A stretch of DNA of 20,775 nucleotides from Actinocrinis sp046724665 (GCA_046724665.1 JBKOWZ010000016.1:1-20775); one strand, 5' to 3'; positions 1 to 8,383 are shown, numbered from the stretch's first letter. A program made the numbers and translations. The notes: generated by a model from the sequence alone, not told the origin.

Positions 1-2
1 GC

Positions 3-467
3 TCGGGCCTGCCCGGCGTACCCCGGCCGCGCCGCGTCGCGCCGCCGCGCACCGACCCGGTCATCACCGACGCGGTCTGGGCGCGGGTCGAGCCGCTCAT
101 CCCGGAGCGGACCCGGCGGCGGCGCTACCCCGGCCGCAAGCCGCTGGACGACCGGGCGGTGCTGACCGGCATCCTGGTCGTGCTCGCGCGAGGCATCGGC
201 TTCGAGCGGCTGCCCAAGGAACTCGGACTCGGCTCCGGGATGACCTGCTGGCGGCGGCTGCGCGACTGGCAGCAGGCCGGCGTGTGGGCGGCCATCGCCG
301 CGGAGCTGACGCACAGCCTGCCCGACGGCGACCGCATCGACTTCAACCGCGTCGCCGCCGGCGCCGACGACGACCCGGCGTCGCCGGTCACCCGCCGGCC
401 GGTCGCGGCGAAGGGGAAGCACCCCTCCCCCGTCGCCGCGGAGTTCGGCATGACCCTGCTGCGCTGA
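3..467 (+). CDS. Orphan IS5-type transposase N-terminal domain (DUF4096-like), 5' partial
   Basis: The frame is open from the left edge to a TGA at 465-467, so the true start is probably outside; GTG 159 is the first usable internal start. The visible part carries the pattern of the IS5/IS427-type transposase N-terminal helical domain: ITDAVWARVEPLIPE, then GRKPLDDRAVLTGILVVL, then GMTCWRRLRDWQQAGVW. In active elements this domain leads into a DDE nuclease domain beginning DSSHxRA. Here the following residues (DFNRVAAGADDDPASPV) do not keep that motif, and the protein ends about 45 residues later without any DDE catalytic residues. No downstream frame before the ABC exporter gene supplies them. 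It is therefore either a decayed IS fragment or a domesticated DNA-binding remnant. It ends 14 bp from the convergent ABC exporter gene. Confidence 0.6.
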   Translation, partial: SGLPGVPRPRRVAPPRTDPVITDAVWARVEPLIPERTRRRRYPGRKPLDDRAVLTGILVVLARGIGFERLPKELGLGSGMTCWRRLRDWQQAGVWAAIAAELTHSLPDGDRIDFNRVAAGADDDPASPVTRRPVAAKGKHPSPVAAEFGMTLLR

Positions 468-480
468 GGCCGGTCCACGG

Positions 481-2400
481 TCAATCCACCGGCTGCGCGG
501 TCCCGGTGTCCTGTTGGGCGAACTGGGTGCGGTACAGGTCCGCGTAAAGGCCCTCGGCTGCCAGCAGCGCGGTGTGCGTACCGCGCTCGACGATGCGACC
601 GCCATCGACGACGAGGATCTGGTCGGCGTCGCGCACCGTGGACAGGCGGTGCGCGATGACCAGCGACGTACGGCCGCGCAGCGCGCTGGCGAGGGCCTGC
701 TGCACCGCCGCCTCGGACTCCGAGTCGAGGTGCGCGGTCGCCTCGTCCAGCACCACCACGTCGGGCGCCTTGAGCAGCAGCCGCGCGATGGCGATGCGCT
801 GCTTCTCGCCGCCGGAGAGCCGGTAGCCGCGGTCGCCCACCACGGTCTCCAGGCCGTCGGGCAGCGAGGCGACCAGGTCCCAGATCTGCGCGTCCTTCAG
901 GGCGCTGACCAACTCGTCCTCGGTGGCGGCCGGGCGCGCGTAAAGCAGATTGTTGCGAATGGTGTCGTGGAACATGTGCGCGTCCTGAGTCACCACGCCG
1001 ATGCGCTCCCGCAAGGAGCTGAGTTGCACCTGCCGCACGTCGAGGCCGCCGACGCGCACCGTGCCGCCGGTCACGTCGTAGAGCCGGGCGGCCAGCGCGG
1101 TGATCGTCGTCTTTCCCGCGCCGGACGGGCCGACCAGCGCGGTCATCGTGCCCGGCTCGGCGCGGAACGACAGCTCACGCAGCACCTGCGCGGAAGGGGT
1201 CTGATCGAGCACCGCGACGGACTCGAGCGAGGCGAGGGAGACCTCTGACGCCGTCGGGTAGCGGAAGGCGACCCGGTCGAACTCGATGACCGGCGCTCCG
1301 GCGGGCACCGGCACCGCGTCAGGGCTCTCGGTCACCATCGGCGGCAGGTCGAGCAGTTCGAAGACCCGGTCGAAGGAGACCAGCGCGGTCATCACGTCCA
1401 CCCGCACGTTCGCCAGCGCGGTCAGCGGCCCGTAGAGCCGGCCGAGCAGCCCGACCAGCGCGAGCATCGTGCCGAGGGACAGCTGCCCGCTCACCGCCAT
1501 CCGGCCGCCGACCAGGTACACCATCGCGGTCGCGAGCGCCGCGACGAGCGTGAGCGAGGTCATGAAGGCGCTGCCGTTCACCGCGACGCGCACGCCGATG
1601 CCGCGCACGCGGTCCACCTTCGCGGCGTACAGCTCGTCGTCCTCCCGCGGGCGGCCGAAGAGCTTGGCGAGCAGCGCGCCGGAGACGTTGAAGCGTTCTG
1701 TCATCATCGTGGACATGTCGGCGTTGAGCTGCATCTGCTCGCGGGTCAACTGTTGAAGGCGGCGGCCCATCCGCTTGGCCGGCAGTATGAAGATCGGCAG
1801 CAGGACCAGTGCGAACAGGGTGATCTGCCAGGACAGGTAGAACATCGTCACGCCGGTAAGCAGCAGCGAGACCGCGTTCGACACGACGCTGGAGAGCGTG
1901 GAGGTGAACGCGCGCTGCGCGCCGAGCACGTCGCTGTTGAGCCGGGAGACCAGCGCACCGGTCTGCGTCCGGGTGAAGAAGGCGATCGGCATCCGCTGCA
2001 CGTGCGCGAACACCCTGGTGCGCATCAGGGCGATGAGACCCTCGCCGATGCGCGCGGACAGGTAGCGGGAGACCAGGCCGACCGCGGCGTCGAGCAGCGC
2101 GATGCCCGCCACGACCAGCGCGAGGGTGGTGACGAGGCCGCCGTCGTGCTTGAGCACCCCGTTGTCCACGATCCGCTGCGAGAACAGCGGCGGCAGCACG
2201 CCGAGCACCGCGTCGAGGACGGTGAGCGCCAGGAACACGCCGATGATCCGGGCAAAGGGGCGGGCCAGCGCGCCGATGCGGCGCATGGTGCCCGGCTTGA
2301 GTTTCCGGATCGCCTTGGGATCGCGCATGTACGAGCCCATCGTCCGCATGTCAACCGGACCGCCGCCGGCCATTCCCATGCCACGCACCGCTGCCGCCAC
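481..2400 (-). CDS. ABC exporter, fused permease and ATPase (MsbA/MDR type)
   Basis: A 639-aa half-transporter that should dimerise in the cytoplasmic membrane and use ATP to export a lipid, drug or peptide. The N-terminal half (about 45-350) holds the six-helix exporter transmembrane domain, with hydrophobic segments near 52-75, 92-112, 172-205 and 283-325. The nucleotide-binding domain follows: Walker A GPSGAGKTT (424-432), signature LSGGEKQR (528-535), Walker B VVVLDEAT (548-555) and switch His584. About 20 extra residues (384-404) lie between the A-loop Tyr381 and Walker A. GTG 2400 is preceded by AAAGGACGG, a plausible ribosome site; inner ATGs at residues 8, 10 or 18 are alternatives. 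It is divergent from the SGNH hydrolase gene across 80 bp. The substrate cannot be predicted and no partner half-transporter gene lies next to it. Confidence 0.9.
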   Translation of the reverse strand: MAAAVRGMGMAGGGPVDMRTMGSYMRDPKAIRKLKPGTMRRIGALARPFARIIGVFLALTVLDAVLGVLPPLFSQRIVDNGVLKHDGGLVTTLALVVAGIALLDAAVGLVSRYLSARIGEGLIALMRTRVFAHVQRMPIAFFTRTQTGALVSRLNSDVLGAQRAFTSTLSSVVSNAVSLLLTGVTMFYLSWQITLFALVLLPIFILPAKRMGRRLQQLTREQMQLNADMSTMMTERFNVSGALLAKLFGRPREDDELYAAKVDRVRGIGVRVAVNGSAFMTSLTLVAALATAMVYLVGGRMAVSGQLSLGTMLALVGLLGRLYGPLTALANVRVDVMTALVSFDRVFELLDLPPMVTESPDAVPVPAGAPVIEFDRVAFRYPTASEVSLASLESVAVLDQTPSAQVLRELSFRAEPGTMTALVGPSGAGKTTITALAARLYDVTGGTVRVGGLDVRQVQLSSLRERIGVVTQDAHMFHDTIRNNLLYARPAATEDELVSALKDAQIWDLVASLPDGLETVVGDRGYRLSGGEKQRIAIARLLLKAPDVVVLDEATAHLDSESEAAVQQALASALRGRTSLVIAHRLSTVRDADQILVVDGGRIVERGTHTALLAAEGLYADLYRTQFAQQDTGTAQPVD

Positions 2401-2465
2401 CCGTCCTTTGCCTCTTGTTCGTGTGCCATTGAACGCAGCACGGTTTTCCGGAATTCCGCCGTCGT

Positions 2466-2471
2466 TAGTAT
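2466..2471 (+). promoter_or_regulatory. Probable -10 box (TAGTAT) of a leaderless SGNH hydrolase transcript
   Basis: TAGTAT ends 9 nt before the GTG start at 2481, so transcription would begin at or next to the start codon. No Shine-Dalgarno sequence precedes the GTG and no good -35 is visible. It lies in the 80-bp divergent region shared with the ABC exporter gene. Confidence 0.45.
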
Positions 2472-2480
2472 CACCGTCTT

Positions 2481-3431
2481 GTGGAGGAGCAGACGATTTC
2501 CGGGGCGGGCGGATACGAAACGGTCGAAGGCTTCACGGCCGAGGATAGCGGCGCTACGGCACGCATGGGCGTGGTACCGCAAGGCGATGCTCTTCCGGTA
2601 CGCGTAGTGCCGGAGAAAGCAGCCGGATACCGTTCGTTCGTCGCGCTGGGTGATTCGTTCACCGAGGGAATGGTTGACAAGCTGCCGGACGGCTCCCTGC
2701 GCGGGTGGGCCGATCTGGTGGCCGCGCGGCTGGCCGCGTTCAATCCCGAATTCCGCTATGCGAACCTCGCGGTGCGTGGACGGCTGGTCAAGCAGATCAG
2801 CGCCGAGCAGGTGCCGATGTCCCTGCGCATGGGCGCGGACCTGGTGTCGCTGGCCACCGGGCTCAACGACGTGGCGCGGCCCGGCTGCGACCTGGACGCG
2901 ATCGCCACCCACCTCGAGCAGTGCGTCGCGACGCTCACCGCGGCGGGCGTGCGGGTGGTGATGTTCCAGTCGGTGGACTTCAGGTACCGGATGCCGTCGC
3001 TGCGGCGGTTCGCGCCGCGGGTGATCCAGCTGGGCGAGATGGTCGAGAGCCTGCGCGAGCGTTACGGCGTGGTGGTCGTCGATCTGTCCGTGGAACGGAT
3101 CTTCGACGATCCGCGGCTGTGGGCGCCGGACCGGGTCCACCTGGCCACCGAGGGGCACCGGCGGATCGCCGAGGCGGTGCTCGAGGCGCTGGGCTACGAG
3201 CCGGCCTTCGACTGGCGGGCGCCGCTGCCGCCGCGCAAGCGGCCGTGGGTGATCGTGCGCATGTACTCGAACGTCGTCTGGACCGTGCGGTTCCTCGCGC
3301 CCTGGATCAGGCGCCGGATGACCGGCCGCTCGTCCGGGGACGGCCGCGAGGCCAAGCGCCCGGAGCTGACGCCGGTCGAATCCGACTTCGACTTCGGCGG
3401 CTGGGCGGGCAAGACCGGCCGGACCGCCTGA
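2481..3431 (+). CDS. SGNH/GDSL-family hydrolase (esterase/lipase type)
   Basis: A 316-aa SGNH-fold hydrolase, a family of esterases and deacylases. Block I is FVALGDSFTEG with nucleophile Ser59, block II is the LAVRG glycine at 100, block III is GLND with Asn129, and block V is DRVH with Asp217 and His220, so the catalytic set is complete. No signal peptide is apparent: the first 48 residues are polar, so the enzyme is probably cytoplasmic. A basic tail (PPRKRPWVIVRMYSNVVWTV, about 252-271) contains a short hydrophobic stretch that could touch the membrane. The GTG start is supported by the TAGTAT box 9 nt upstream (leaderless) rather than by a ribosome site; ATG 2566 is the main alternative and would remove 28 residues without harming the fold. 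The natural substrate is unknown. It converges on the ROK regulator gene. Confidence 0.85.
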   Translation: MEEQTISGAGGYETVEGFTAEDSGATARMGVVPQGDALPVRVVPEKAAGYRSFVALGDSFTEGMVDKLPDGSLRGWADLVAARLAAFNPEFRYANLAVRGRLVKQISAEQVPMSLRMGADLVSLATGLNDVARPGCDLDAIATHLEQCVATLTAAGVRVVMFQSVDFRYRMPSLRRFAPRVIQLGEMVESLRERYGVVVVDLSVERIFDDPRLWAPDRVHLATEGHRRIAEAVLEALGYEPAFDWRAPLPPRKRPWVIVRMYSNVVWTVRFLAPWIRRRMTGRSSGDGREAKRPELTPVESDFDFGGWAGKTGRTA

Positions 3432-3448
3432 CCCGGCTTCGCCGTCAG
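3428..3448. terminator. Hairpin spanning the stop codons of two convergent genes
   Basis: CTGAC-CC-GGC-TTC-GCC-GTCAG folds into an 8-bp stem with a 2-nt bulge and a TTC loop. It overlaps the TGA of the SGNH hydrolase and the TCA (reverse-strand stop) of the ROK gene, so it could serve both directions. There is no T-tract. Confidence 0.4.
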
Positions 3449-4671
3449 CCGATCCGCGCGGCCAGTACCCGGTCGAGCGCGATGGCGGTGCCGTGCGCGA
3501 TGGCGCCGGTCAGCACGCCGGCCTCGCCGAGCGGGCTGACCTCGACGCGCGGCGGGTACGGGACGCGCTTGGCCAGTTCGGCGCGCACCGGCTCGAGCAG
3601 CAGGTCGGCGTTCAGGCCGATGCCTCCGGCAAGCACCGCGAGCTCCACGTCGGCCACCGCGCAGATCGGCGCGAGATACACGGCGATGCGCCGCGCCTCC
3701 TCGGCGACCAGCAGCCCGGCCAGCCGGTCGCCGCGGCGCGCGGCCTCGAAGATCTGCTCCGGCGCCGCCGGAGCGCGCAGCGCGGTCGGCTCGCCGCGAA
3801 ACTCGATCCAGTCCGCGGCCAGCCGCTCGAATGCGGGGGCGCAGGGGTCGTACGGGTTGGCGTCCGCGCCGCCCTCCAGCGCGAAGTCGATCTCGCCGGC
3901 CGCGCCGTTGCGGCCGCGGTGCAGCCGGCCGCCGAGAACCAGCCCGGCGCCGGTGCCGGTGCCCACCGAGAGCACCGCGAAGTCGTCCACGCGCGCGCCG
4001 ACCCCGCGCCACCGCTCGCCGAGCGCGGCCAGGTGGATGTCGTTCTCCACTAGGACATTGCCGGCCGGCACCGATCCGCGCGCGACCGGCGCCTGGTCCG
4101 CGGACGCGAAGGCCGCGGCCAGCGCCTCGGCGAGCGGGAAGCCGTCAAGGCCCGGGATGGTCGATGCCTGATAAACGCGGCCGGTGGACTGCTCGACCAC
4201 GCCCGGGGCCGCGGCGATGACGACCTGTTCGGCGTCGTCGGGCACCGCCGCGTCGCGCAACAGCTGCCGCCGCATCCGCGCGGCCTGCGCGACGATCTGC
4301 GTGATCTCGCACGGGCCGACGTCGGTCTGCGCGCGGGCGCGCTCCTCGCCGTCGAGGGCGGCGATCACCCCGCGCAGGTACCGGCCGCCGATGTCCAGGC
4401 CGATGACGAAGCCGGCCTCGGGGACCGGTTCGAAGAACAGCGCCCCGTACGTCGGCCCTTCGCCGCCGGGGACGGTCTCACGCACCAGGCCGCTGTCCAG
4501 CAGCGCGGCGAGCGCGGCCGAGACCGTGGGCTTGGAGATGCCGACGCGGCGGGAGATCTCCGCGCGGGAGATCGGGTGGCCGGAGCGAATCGTCTCGAAC
4601 ACGGTCCGCTCGTTGAGCGCCTTGAGCATCGGCGCGGTCGCGGCCTGGGAGCGGGGCGGTTCGCCGGTCAT
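3445..4671 (-). CDS. ROK-family transcriptional regulator with an altered sugar/zinc site
   Basis: A 408-aa protein. An N-terminal winged helix-turn-helix (about 23-68, with SRAEISRRVGISKPTVSAAL) precedes a ROK (sugar kinase-like) domain. ROK landmarks present are the phosphate loop GLDIGG (91-96), the catalytic-type Asp in ENDIHLAALGE (Asp211) and the second phosphate motif GTGTGAG (237-243). The segment that normally reads GExGH followed by CxCGxxGCxE is instead GEIDFALEGGADANPYDPC (259-277). The sugar/zinc-binding His and the zinc cysteine cluster are therefore absent. By family it should repress or activate a carbohydrate gene set, but the ligand site is non-standard and no sugar transport genes are adjacent. 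ATG 4671 lies 8 nt after a TAATAT box, suggesting a leaderless message. Confidence 0.85.
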   Translation of the reverse strand: MTGEPPRSQAATAPMLKALNERTVFETIRSGHPISRAEISRRVGISKPTVSAALAALLDSGLVRETVPGGEGPTYGALFFEPVPEAGFVIGLDIGGRYLRGVIAALDGEERARAQTDVGPCEITQIVAQAARMRRQLLRDAAVPDDAEQVVIAAAPGVVEQSTGRVYQASTIPGLDGFPLAEALAAAFASADQAPVARGSVPAGNVLVENDIHLAALGERWRGVGARVDDFAVLSVGTGTGAGLVLGGRLHRGRNGAAGEIDFALEGGADANPYDPCAPAFERLAADWIEFRGEPTALRAPAAPEQIFEAARRGDRLAGLLVAEEARRIAVYLAPICAVADVELAVLAGGIGLNADLLLEPVRAELAKRVPYPPRVEVSPLGEAGVLTGAIAHGTAIALDRVLAARIG

Positions 4672-4679
4672 GGGGTCGA

Positions 4680-4685
4680 ATATTA
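4680..4685 (-). promoter_or_regulatory. Probable -10 box (TAATAT) of the ROK regulator
   Basis: On the minus strand TAATAT is followed by 8 nt and then the ATG at 4671, with no ribosome site between them. This fits a leaderless transcript. The matching -35 position falls in the left arm of the 4702-4832 inverted-repeat element and is not a good consensus. Confidence 0.5.
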
Positions 4686-4701
4686 CGGGAGCCGATCAGC
4701 G

Positions 4702-4832
4702 GCTAGTGCCGACATCTGGCTGCGTTGCGGTGACGTCCGCGCACCACCAGTGCGCGCACGCCCCCGCGCCTTGCCGTATGCCGCCCTGGAACACCTCGCC
4801 TGCGGGTAAAGGTTGACCGCAACGGCACTAGC
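4702..4832. repeat. 131-bp element bounded by a perfect 10-bp inverted repeat (MITE-like)
   Basis: GCTAGTGCCG (4702-4711) is exactly inverted as CGGCACTAGC (4823-4832). A second 8-mer is inverted in the same way: GTTGCGGT (4724-4731) against ACCGCAAC (4816-4823). The arms therefore correspond over about 22 bp, with a 12-nt insertion in the left arm. The interior has no convincing gene. CTAG stands at both outer ends, which would fit a 4-bp YTAR-type target duplication as made by IS5-type elements, although a palindromic duplication cannot be told apart from the repeat itself. It fills the gap between the start of the ROK gene and the end of the crotonase gene. Confidence 0.45.
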
Positions 4833-4843
4833 GTGCCGACGGC

Positions 4844-5770
4844 TCAGCGCCGGGCCAGCGCGCGGATGCGGCGCACCTGCGCGGCCCGCTCCGCGGCGCG
4901 CTGCGCGTCGTAGTCACGCTCCACCGCACCCTGGATCAGGGCCTTGGTCTCGATCAGCGCGTCGCGGTCGGCGGCGAGCAGCTCGCGGACGAAGATCTGC
5001 GCCTGCACGGTCAGCTCGGCGGCCGGGACCACCTGGTTGACCAGGCCGATCCGCTCGGCCTCCGCGGCTTCGATCCACCGGCCGGTCGCGCAGATCTCCA
5101 GCGCCCTGCCGTAGCCGACCAGCTGCGTCAGCGGCTTCGTGCCGCCGAGGTCGGGCACCAGGCCGAGGCTGATCTCCCGCATCGCGAAGCGCGCGTCGTG
5201 CGCCGCGATCCGCAGGTCGCAGGCCAGCGCCAGCTGGAATCCGGCGCCGATCGCGTGGCCCTGCACCGCGGCCACGGTGATCAGGTCGGGGCGGTGCCAC
5301 CAGGTGTACGCCTCCTGGAACGCCTCGATGGTCAGCTCCGCGTCGGCCGGCTCGCTCTCGGCCAGGTCGATCAGCGTCTTGGCCTTGCCCTTGTTCTCCG
5401 GGGACGGCTCGGCGACCAGCACCGAGCGGTCGAGTCCGGCGCTGAACGAGCTGCCCTCGGCGCGCAGCAGCACGGCGCGCACCGACCCGGGCAGCGCCCG
5501 GCCGATCTCAGCCAACTGCCACCACATCGCGGGCGTCATCGCGTTGCGCTTGGCGGGGCGGTCGAGGATGACGGTGGCGAGTTCGCCCTGCACGGTCAGC
5601 CGCACACCCGCCTTGGCGGCGGCCGCCTGGCGGTCGGCGGGCCAGAAGTCATAGACCGGGGCGATGGCCGCGGGCACGTCGGCGGCGGGATCGGTGCCTG
5701 TATCGGTGGCGGGGCTGGCGGCGGCGCCGGTGGGAGTTTCGTCGGTGTCGTGGTCCGTCAACGGTGCCAT
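4844..5770 (-). CDS. Crotonase-fold protein (enoyl-CoA hydratase/isomerase family)
   Basis: A 308-aa crotonase. The acyl-CoA oxyanion-hole segments are SSFSAGLD (107-114) and AIGAGFQLALACD (173-185). MREISLGLVPDLGGTKPL (197-214) is the conserved helix and loop following the active site. Compared with rat mitochondrial hydratase, the second catalytic glutamate (Glu164) is kept as Glu199, but the first (Glu144, in GGGCELA) is replaced by Gln179. A simple hydratase is therefore less certain, and an isomerase or another crotonase reaction is possible. The first 50 residues are an Ala/Thr/Asp-rich extension, and residues 118-150 form a charged insert. ATG 5770 follows AAGGGG at a rather long 13 nt. 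A crotonase near an ABC-F gene and SUF genes recalls M. tuberculosis echA12 (Rv1472). A terminator separates it from the gbn-like gene upstream. Confidence 0.85.
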   Translation of the reverse strand: MAPLTDHDTDETPTGAAASPATDTGTDPAADVPAAIAPVYDFWPADRQAAAAKAGVRLTVQGELATVILDRPAKRNAMTPAMWWQLAEIGRALPGSVRAVLLRAEGSSFSAGLDRSVLVAEPSPENKGKAKTLIDLAESEPADAELTIEAFQEAYTWWHRPDLITVAAVQGHAIGAGFQLALACDLRIAAHDARFAMREISLGLVPDLGGTKPLTQLVGYGRALEICATGRWIEAAEAERIGLVNQVVPAAELTVQAQIFVRELLAADRDALIETKALIQGAVERDYDAQRAAERAAQVRRIRALARR

Positions 5771-5816
5771 GAAGCCCGGTCACCCCTTGCTGGTGAACGT
5801 ATGGAGATGTCACCGG

Positions 5817-5835
5817 ACCTTATCGGAGATCTCCG
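5817..5835 (-). promoter_or_regulatory. Candidate crotonase-gene promoter with a palindromic operator
   Basis: CGGAGATCTCCG (5824-5835) is a perfect 12-bp palindrome. On the minus strand it is immediately followed by a TAAGGT -10-like box (5822-5817), so the palindrome would occupy the -35/-10 spacer. Transcription would start about 37-40 nt before ATG 5770. No good -35 is present. The palindrome contains GATC. Confidence 0.35.
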
Positions 5836-5867
5836 CGCGCGCACCACGCGCAGCCCGCACACAACGA

Positions 5868-5907
5868 GCCCCGGCCGCCGATGCGCTCAGGCACCGGCGG
5901 CCGGGGC
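5868..5907 (-). terminator. Strong GC hairpin downstream of the gbn-like gene
   Basis: GCCCCGGCCGCCG (5868-5880) pairs perfectly over 13 bp with CGGCGGCCGGGGC (5895-5907) around a 14-nt loop. It lies 20 bp past the end of the 72-aa HTH gene, which should make that gene monocistronic. There is no U-tract, as is common in high-GC actinobacteria. Confidence 0.65.
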
Positions 5908-5927
5908 CGGCCGGACCAGGCTCGCCG

Positions 5928-6146
5928 CTACGCGGTCTTCGCCTTGCCGCGGGTGGCGCCGCCGCGCCCGCGCAGGACCACACCGGACTCGCTGAGCATC
6001 CGGTGCACGAAGCCGTACGAACGGCCCGTCTCCTGGGCCAGGGCGCGGATCGACTCGCCCGACTCGTACTTGCTCTTCAGATCGGTCGCGAGCTGCTCTC
6101 GCGCGGCGCCGGTAACGCGGCTGCCCTTCTTGAGAGTCTCGGCCAC
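5928..6146 (-). CDS. gbn: Small helix-turn-helix nucleoid protein, Gbn-like
   Basis: A 72-aa basic protein. It begins MAETLKKGSRVTGAAREQLA, has one predicted helix-turn-helix (about 29-57, with SIRALAQETGRSYGFVHRML), and ends in an RGRGGATRGKAK tail resembling an AT-hook. Size and sequence pattern match what I recall of Streptomyces coelicolor SCO1839 (Gbn), a GATC-binding nucleoid-associated protein of actinobacteria reported to prefer GATC followed by A/T and T; this identification is from memory. The GTG start at 6146 has a near-perfect ribosome site (AGGAGG, 5 nt upstream). It is flanked by a strong terminator downstream and a 406-bp non-coding region upstream, which carries tandem GATC sites that could allow autoregulation. 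The expected role is chromosome organisation and broad transcriptional tuning. A plain HTH regulator is the alternative. Confidence 0.8.
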   Translation of the reverse strand: MAETLKKGSRVTGAAREQLATDLKSKYESGESIRALAQETGRSYGFVHRMLSESGVVLRGRGGATRGKAKTA

Positions 6147-6552
6147 ACGTGCCTCCTATGAGGGGTGCGGGGTCCGTGCCCCGCAAATTTCACTGCGTGA
6201 TTCGGATGAGTTGTGAAACGGCGGGAGCCCCGCCCCCGCTGGGATCCGCAGGTGGGATGACCCACCGTCTACCGCGGTTGTGCGCTCTGATCACCCATGA
6301 TCACCCCTCACGTCCGAGTTGACCACCGGTTCGGCGAACAAAGTCGGCGGTTATTCCCGGACCGCGGGCGGGATTGGCCTGGTCTTCGGCGGATTTGCGG
6401 GCGTTCGCACCAGGATCCGTTACCGGACTGTTACCAGCCGCATCCGACGCGTTGTCGGAACCGGTGAATCCGCAGTTCGACGGGCGTAGTACCAGCGGCG
6501 ATCCGTGCGACGCGCACCGGACGGACACCGCGCACCGGCGCGGGACCGGGGC
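6147..6552. promoter_or_regulatory. 406-bp non-coding control region upstream of the gbn-like gene
   Basis: No convincing gene is seen. The region holds the ribosome site of the HTH gene, an inverted pair TTTCAC/GTGAAA (6188-6193 and 6213-6218), a short hairpin GGTGGG-ATGA-CCCACC (6251-6266), tandem TGATCACCC units (6289-6308), a direct repeat GTTACC at 6419 and 6430 (11-bp step), and a 10-bp direct repeat CGCGCACCGG at 6511 and 6529. GATC occurs at least five times. A clear -10/-35 pair for the gbn-like gene could not be assigned. The right end also contains the 3' flank of the ABC-F gene. Confidence 0.4.
6289..6308. repeat. Tandem TGATCACCC repeat (two units, 10-bp step)
   Basis: TGATCACCCA and TGATCACCCC lie head to tail, so two GATC cores are spaced by one helical turn. 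Read on the minus strand, one core is GATCAT. The pair lies about 145-160 bp upstream of the gbn-like start codon. Confidence 0.6.
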
Positions 6553-8151
<1,599 letters not shown>

Positions 8152-8157
8152 TGATCC

Positions 8158-8163
8158 ATCTTA
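8158..8163 (-). promoter_or_regulatory. Probable -10 box (TAAGAT) of the ABC-F gene
   Basis: TAAGAT on the minus strand is followed by 6 nt (GGATCA) and then the GTG at 8151. Transcription would begin at the start codon. No recognisable -35 lies 16-18 bp upstream. Confidence 0.55.
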
Positions 8164-8250
8164 CCCGCAGCGCGCCGCCCGGACCGCGACCAAGATCACG
8201 TACACCCGTGCCGCAGGGCTCTGGCAACACTTCAGGCACTTGCGACCCCT

Positions 8251-8265
8251 GAGCCACCGTGGCTC
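8251..8265. promoter_or_regulatory. 15-bp palindrome between the ABC-F and terpene synthase genes
   Basis: GAGCCAC-C-GTGGCTC is a perfect inverted repeat with a 1-bp centre. It lies about 43 bp upstream of the presumed -10 of the terpene synthase and about 88 bp upstream of that of the ABC-F gene, a reasonable operator position for either. A short centre fits a protein-binding dyad better than an RNA hairpin. Confidence 0.4.
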
Positions 8266-8307
8266 GATTGTGACCCACCGCGTCTGCCACGCCACGCGGC
8301 GTTGATG

Positions 8308-8338
8308 TAACATCCTGACTCGGGGAGTGCAATTGCAC
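8308..8338 (+). promoter_or_regulatory. Terpene synthase promoter (-10) followed by a 12-bp palindrome
   Basis: TAACAT (8308-8313) is a -10-like box, with transcription expected near 8320. A perfect palindrome GTGCAATTGCAC (8327-8338) lies just downstream, in the presumed 5' leader, where a bound repressor would block transcription. No consensus -35 is visible. The leader to ATG 8384 would be about 64 nt. Confidence 0.4.
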
Positions 8339-8383
8339 CACTGCGGGGCCGTGCGCGGGTCTCGATGCGAAGGGGGTTCTGCT

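Noticed and set aside
2025..3158. 377-aa minus-strand frame running from the SGNH hydrolase into the ABC exporter
   Set aside because: It crosses the divergent promoter region and is out of frame with the ABC exporter; residues show no recognisable domain.
6301..6528. 75-aa open frame in the gap upstream of the gbn-like gene
   Set aside because: No ribosome site, no recognisable pattern and weak codon bias; the region looks regulatory.
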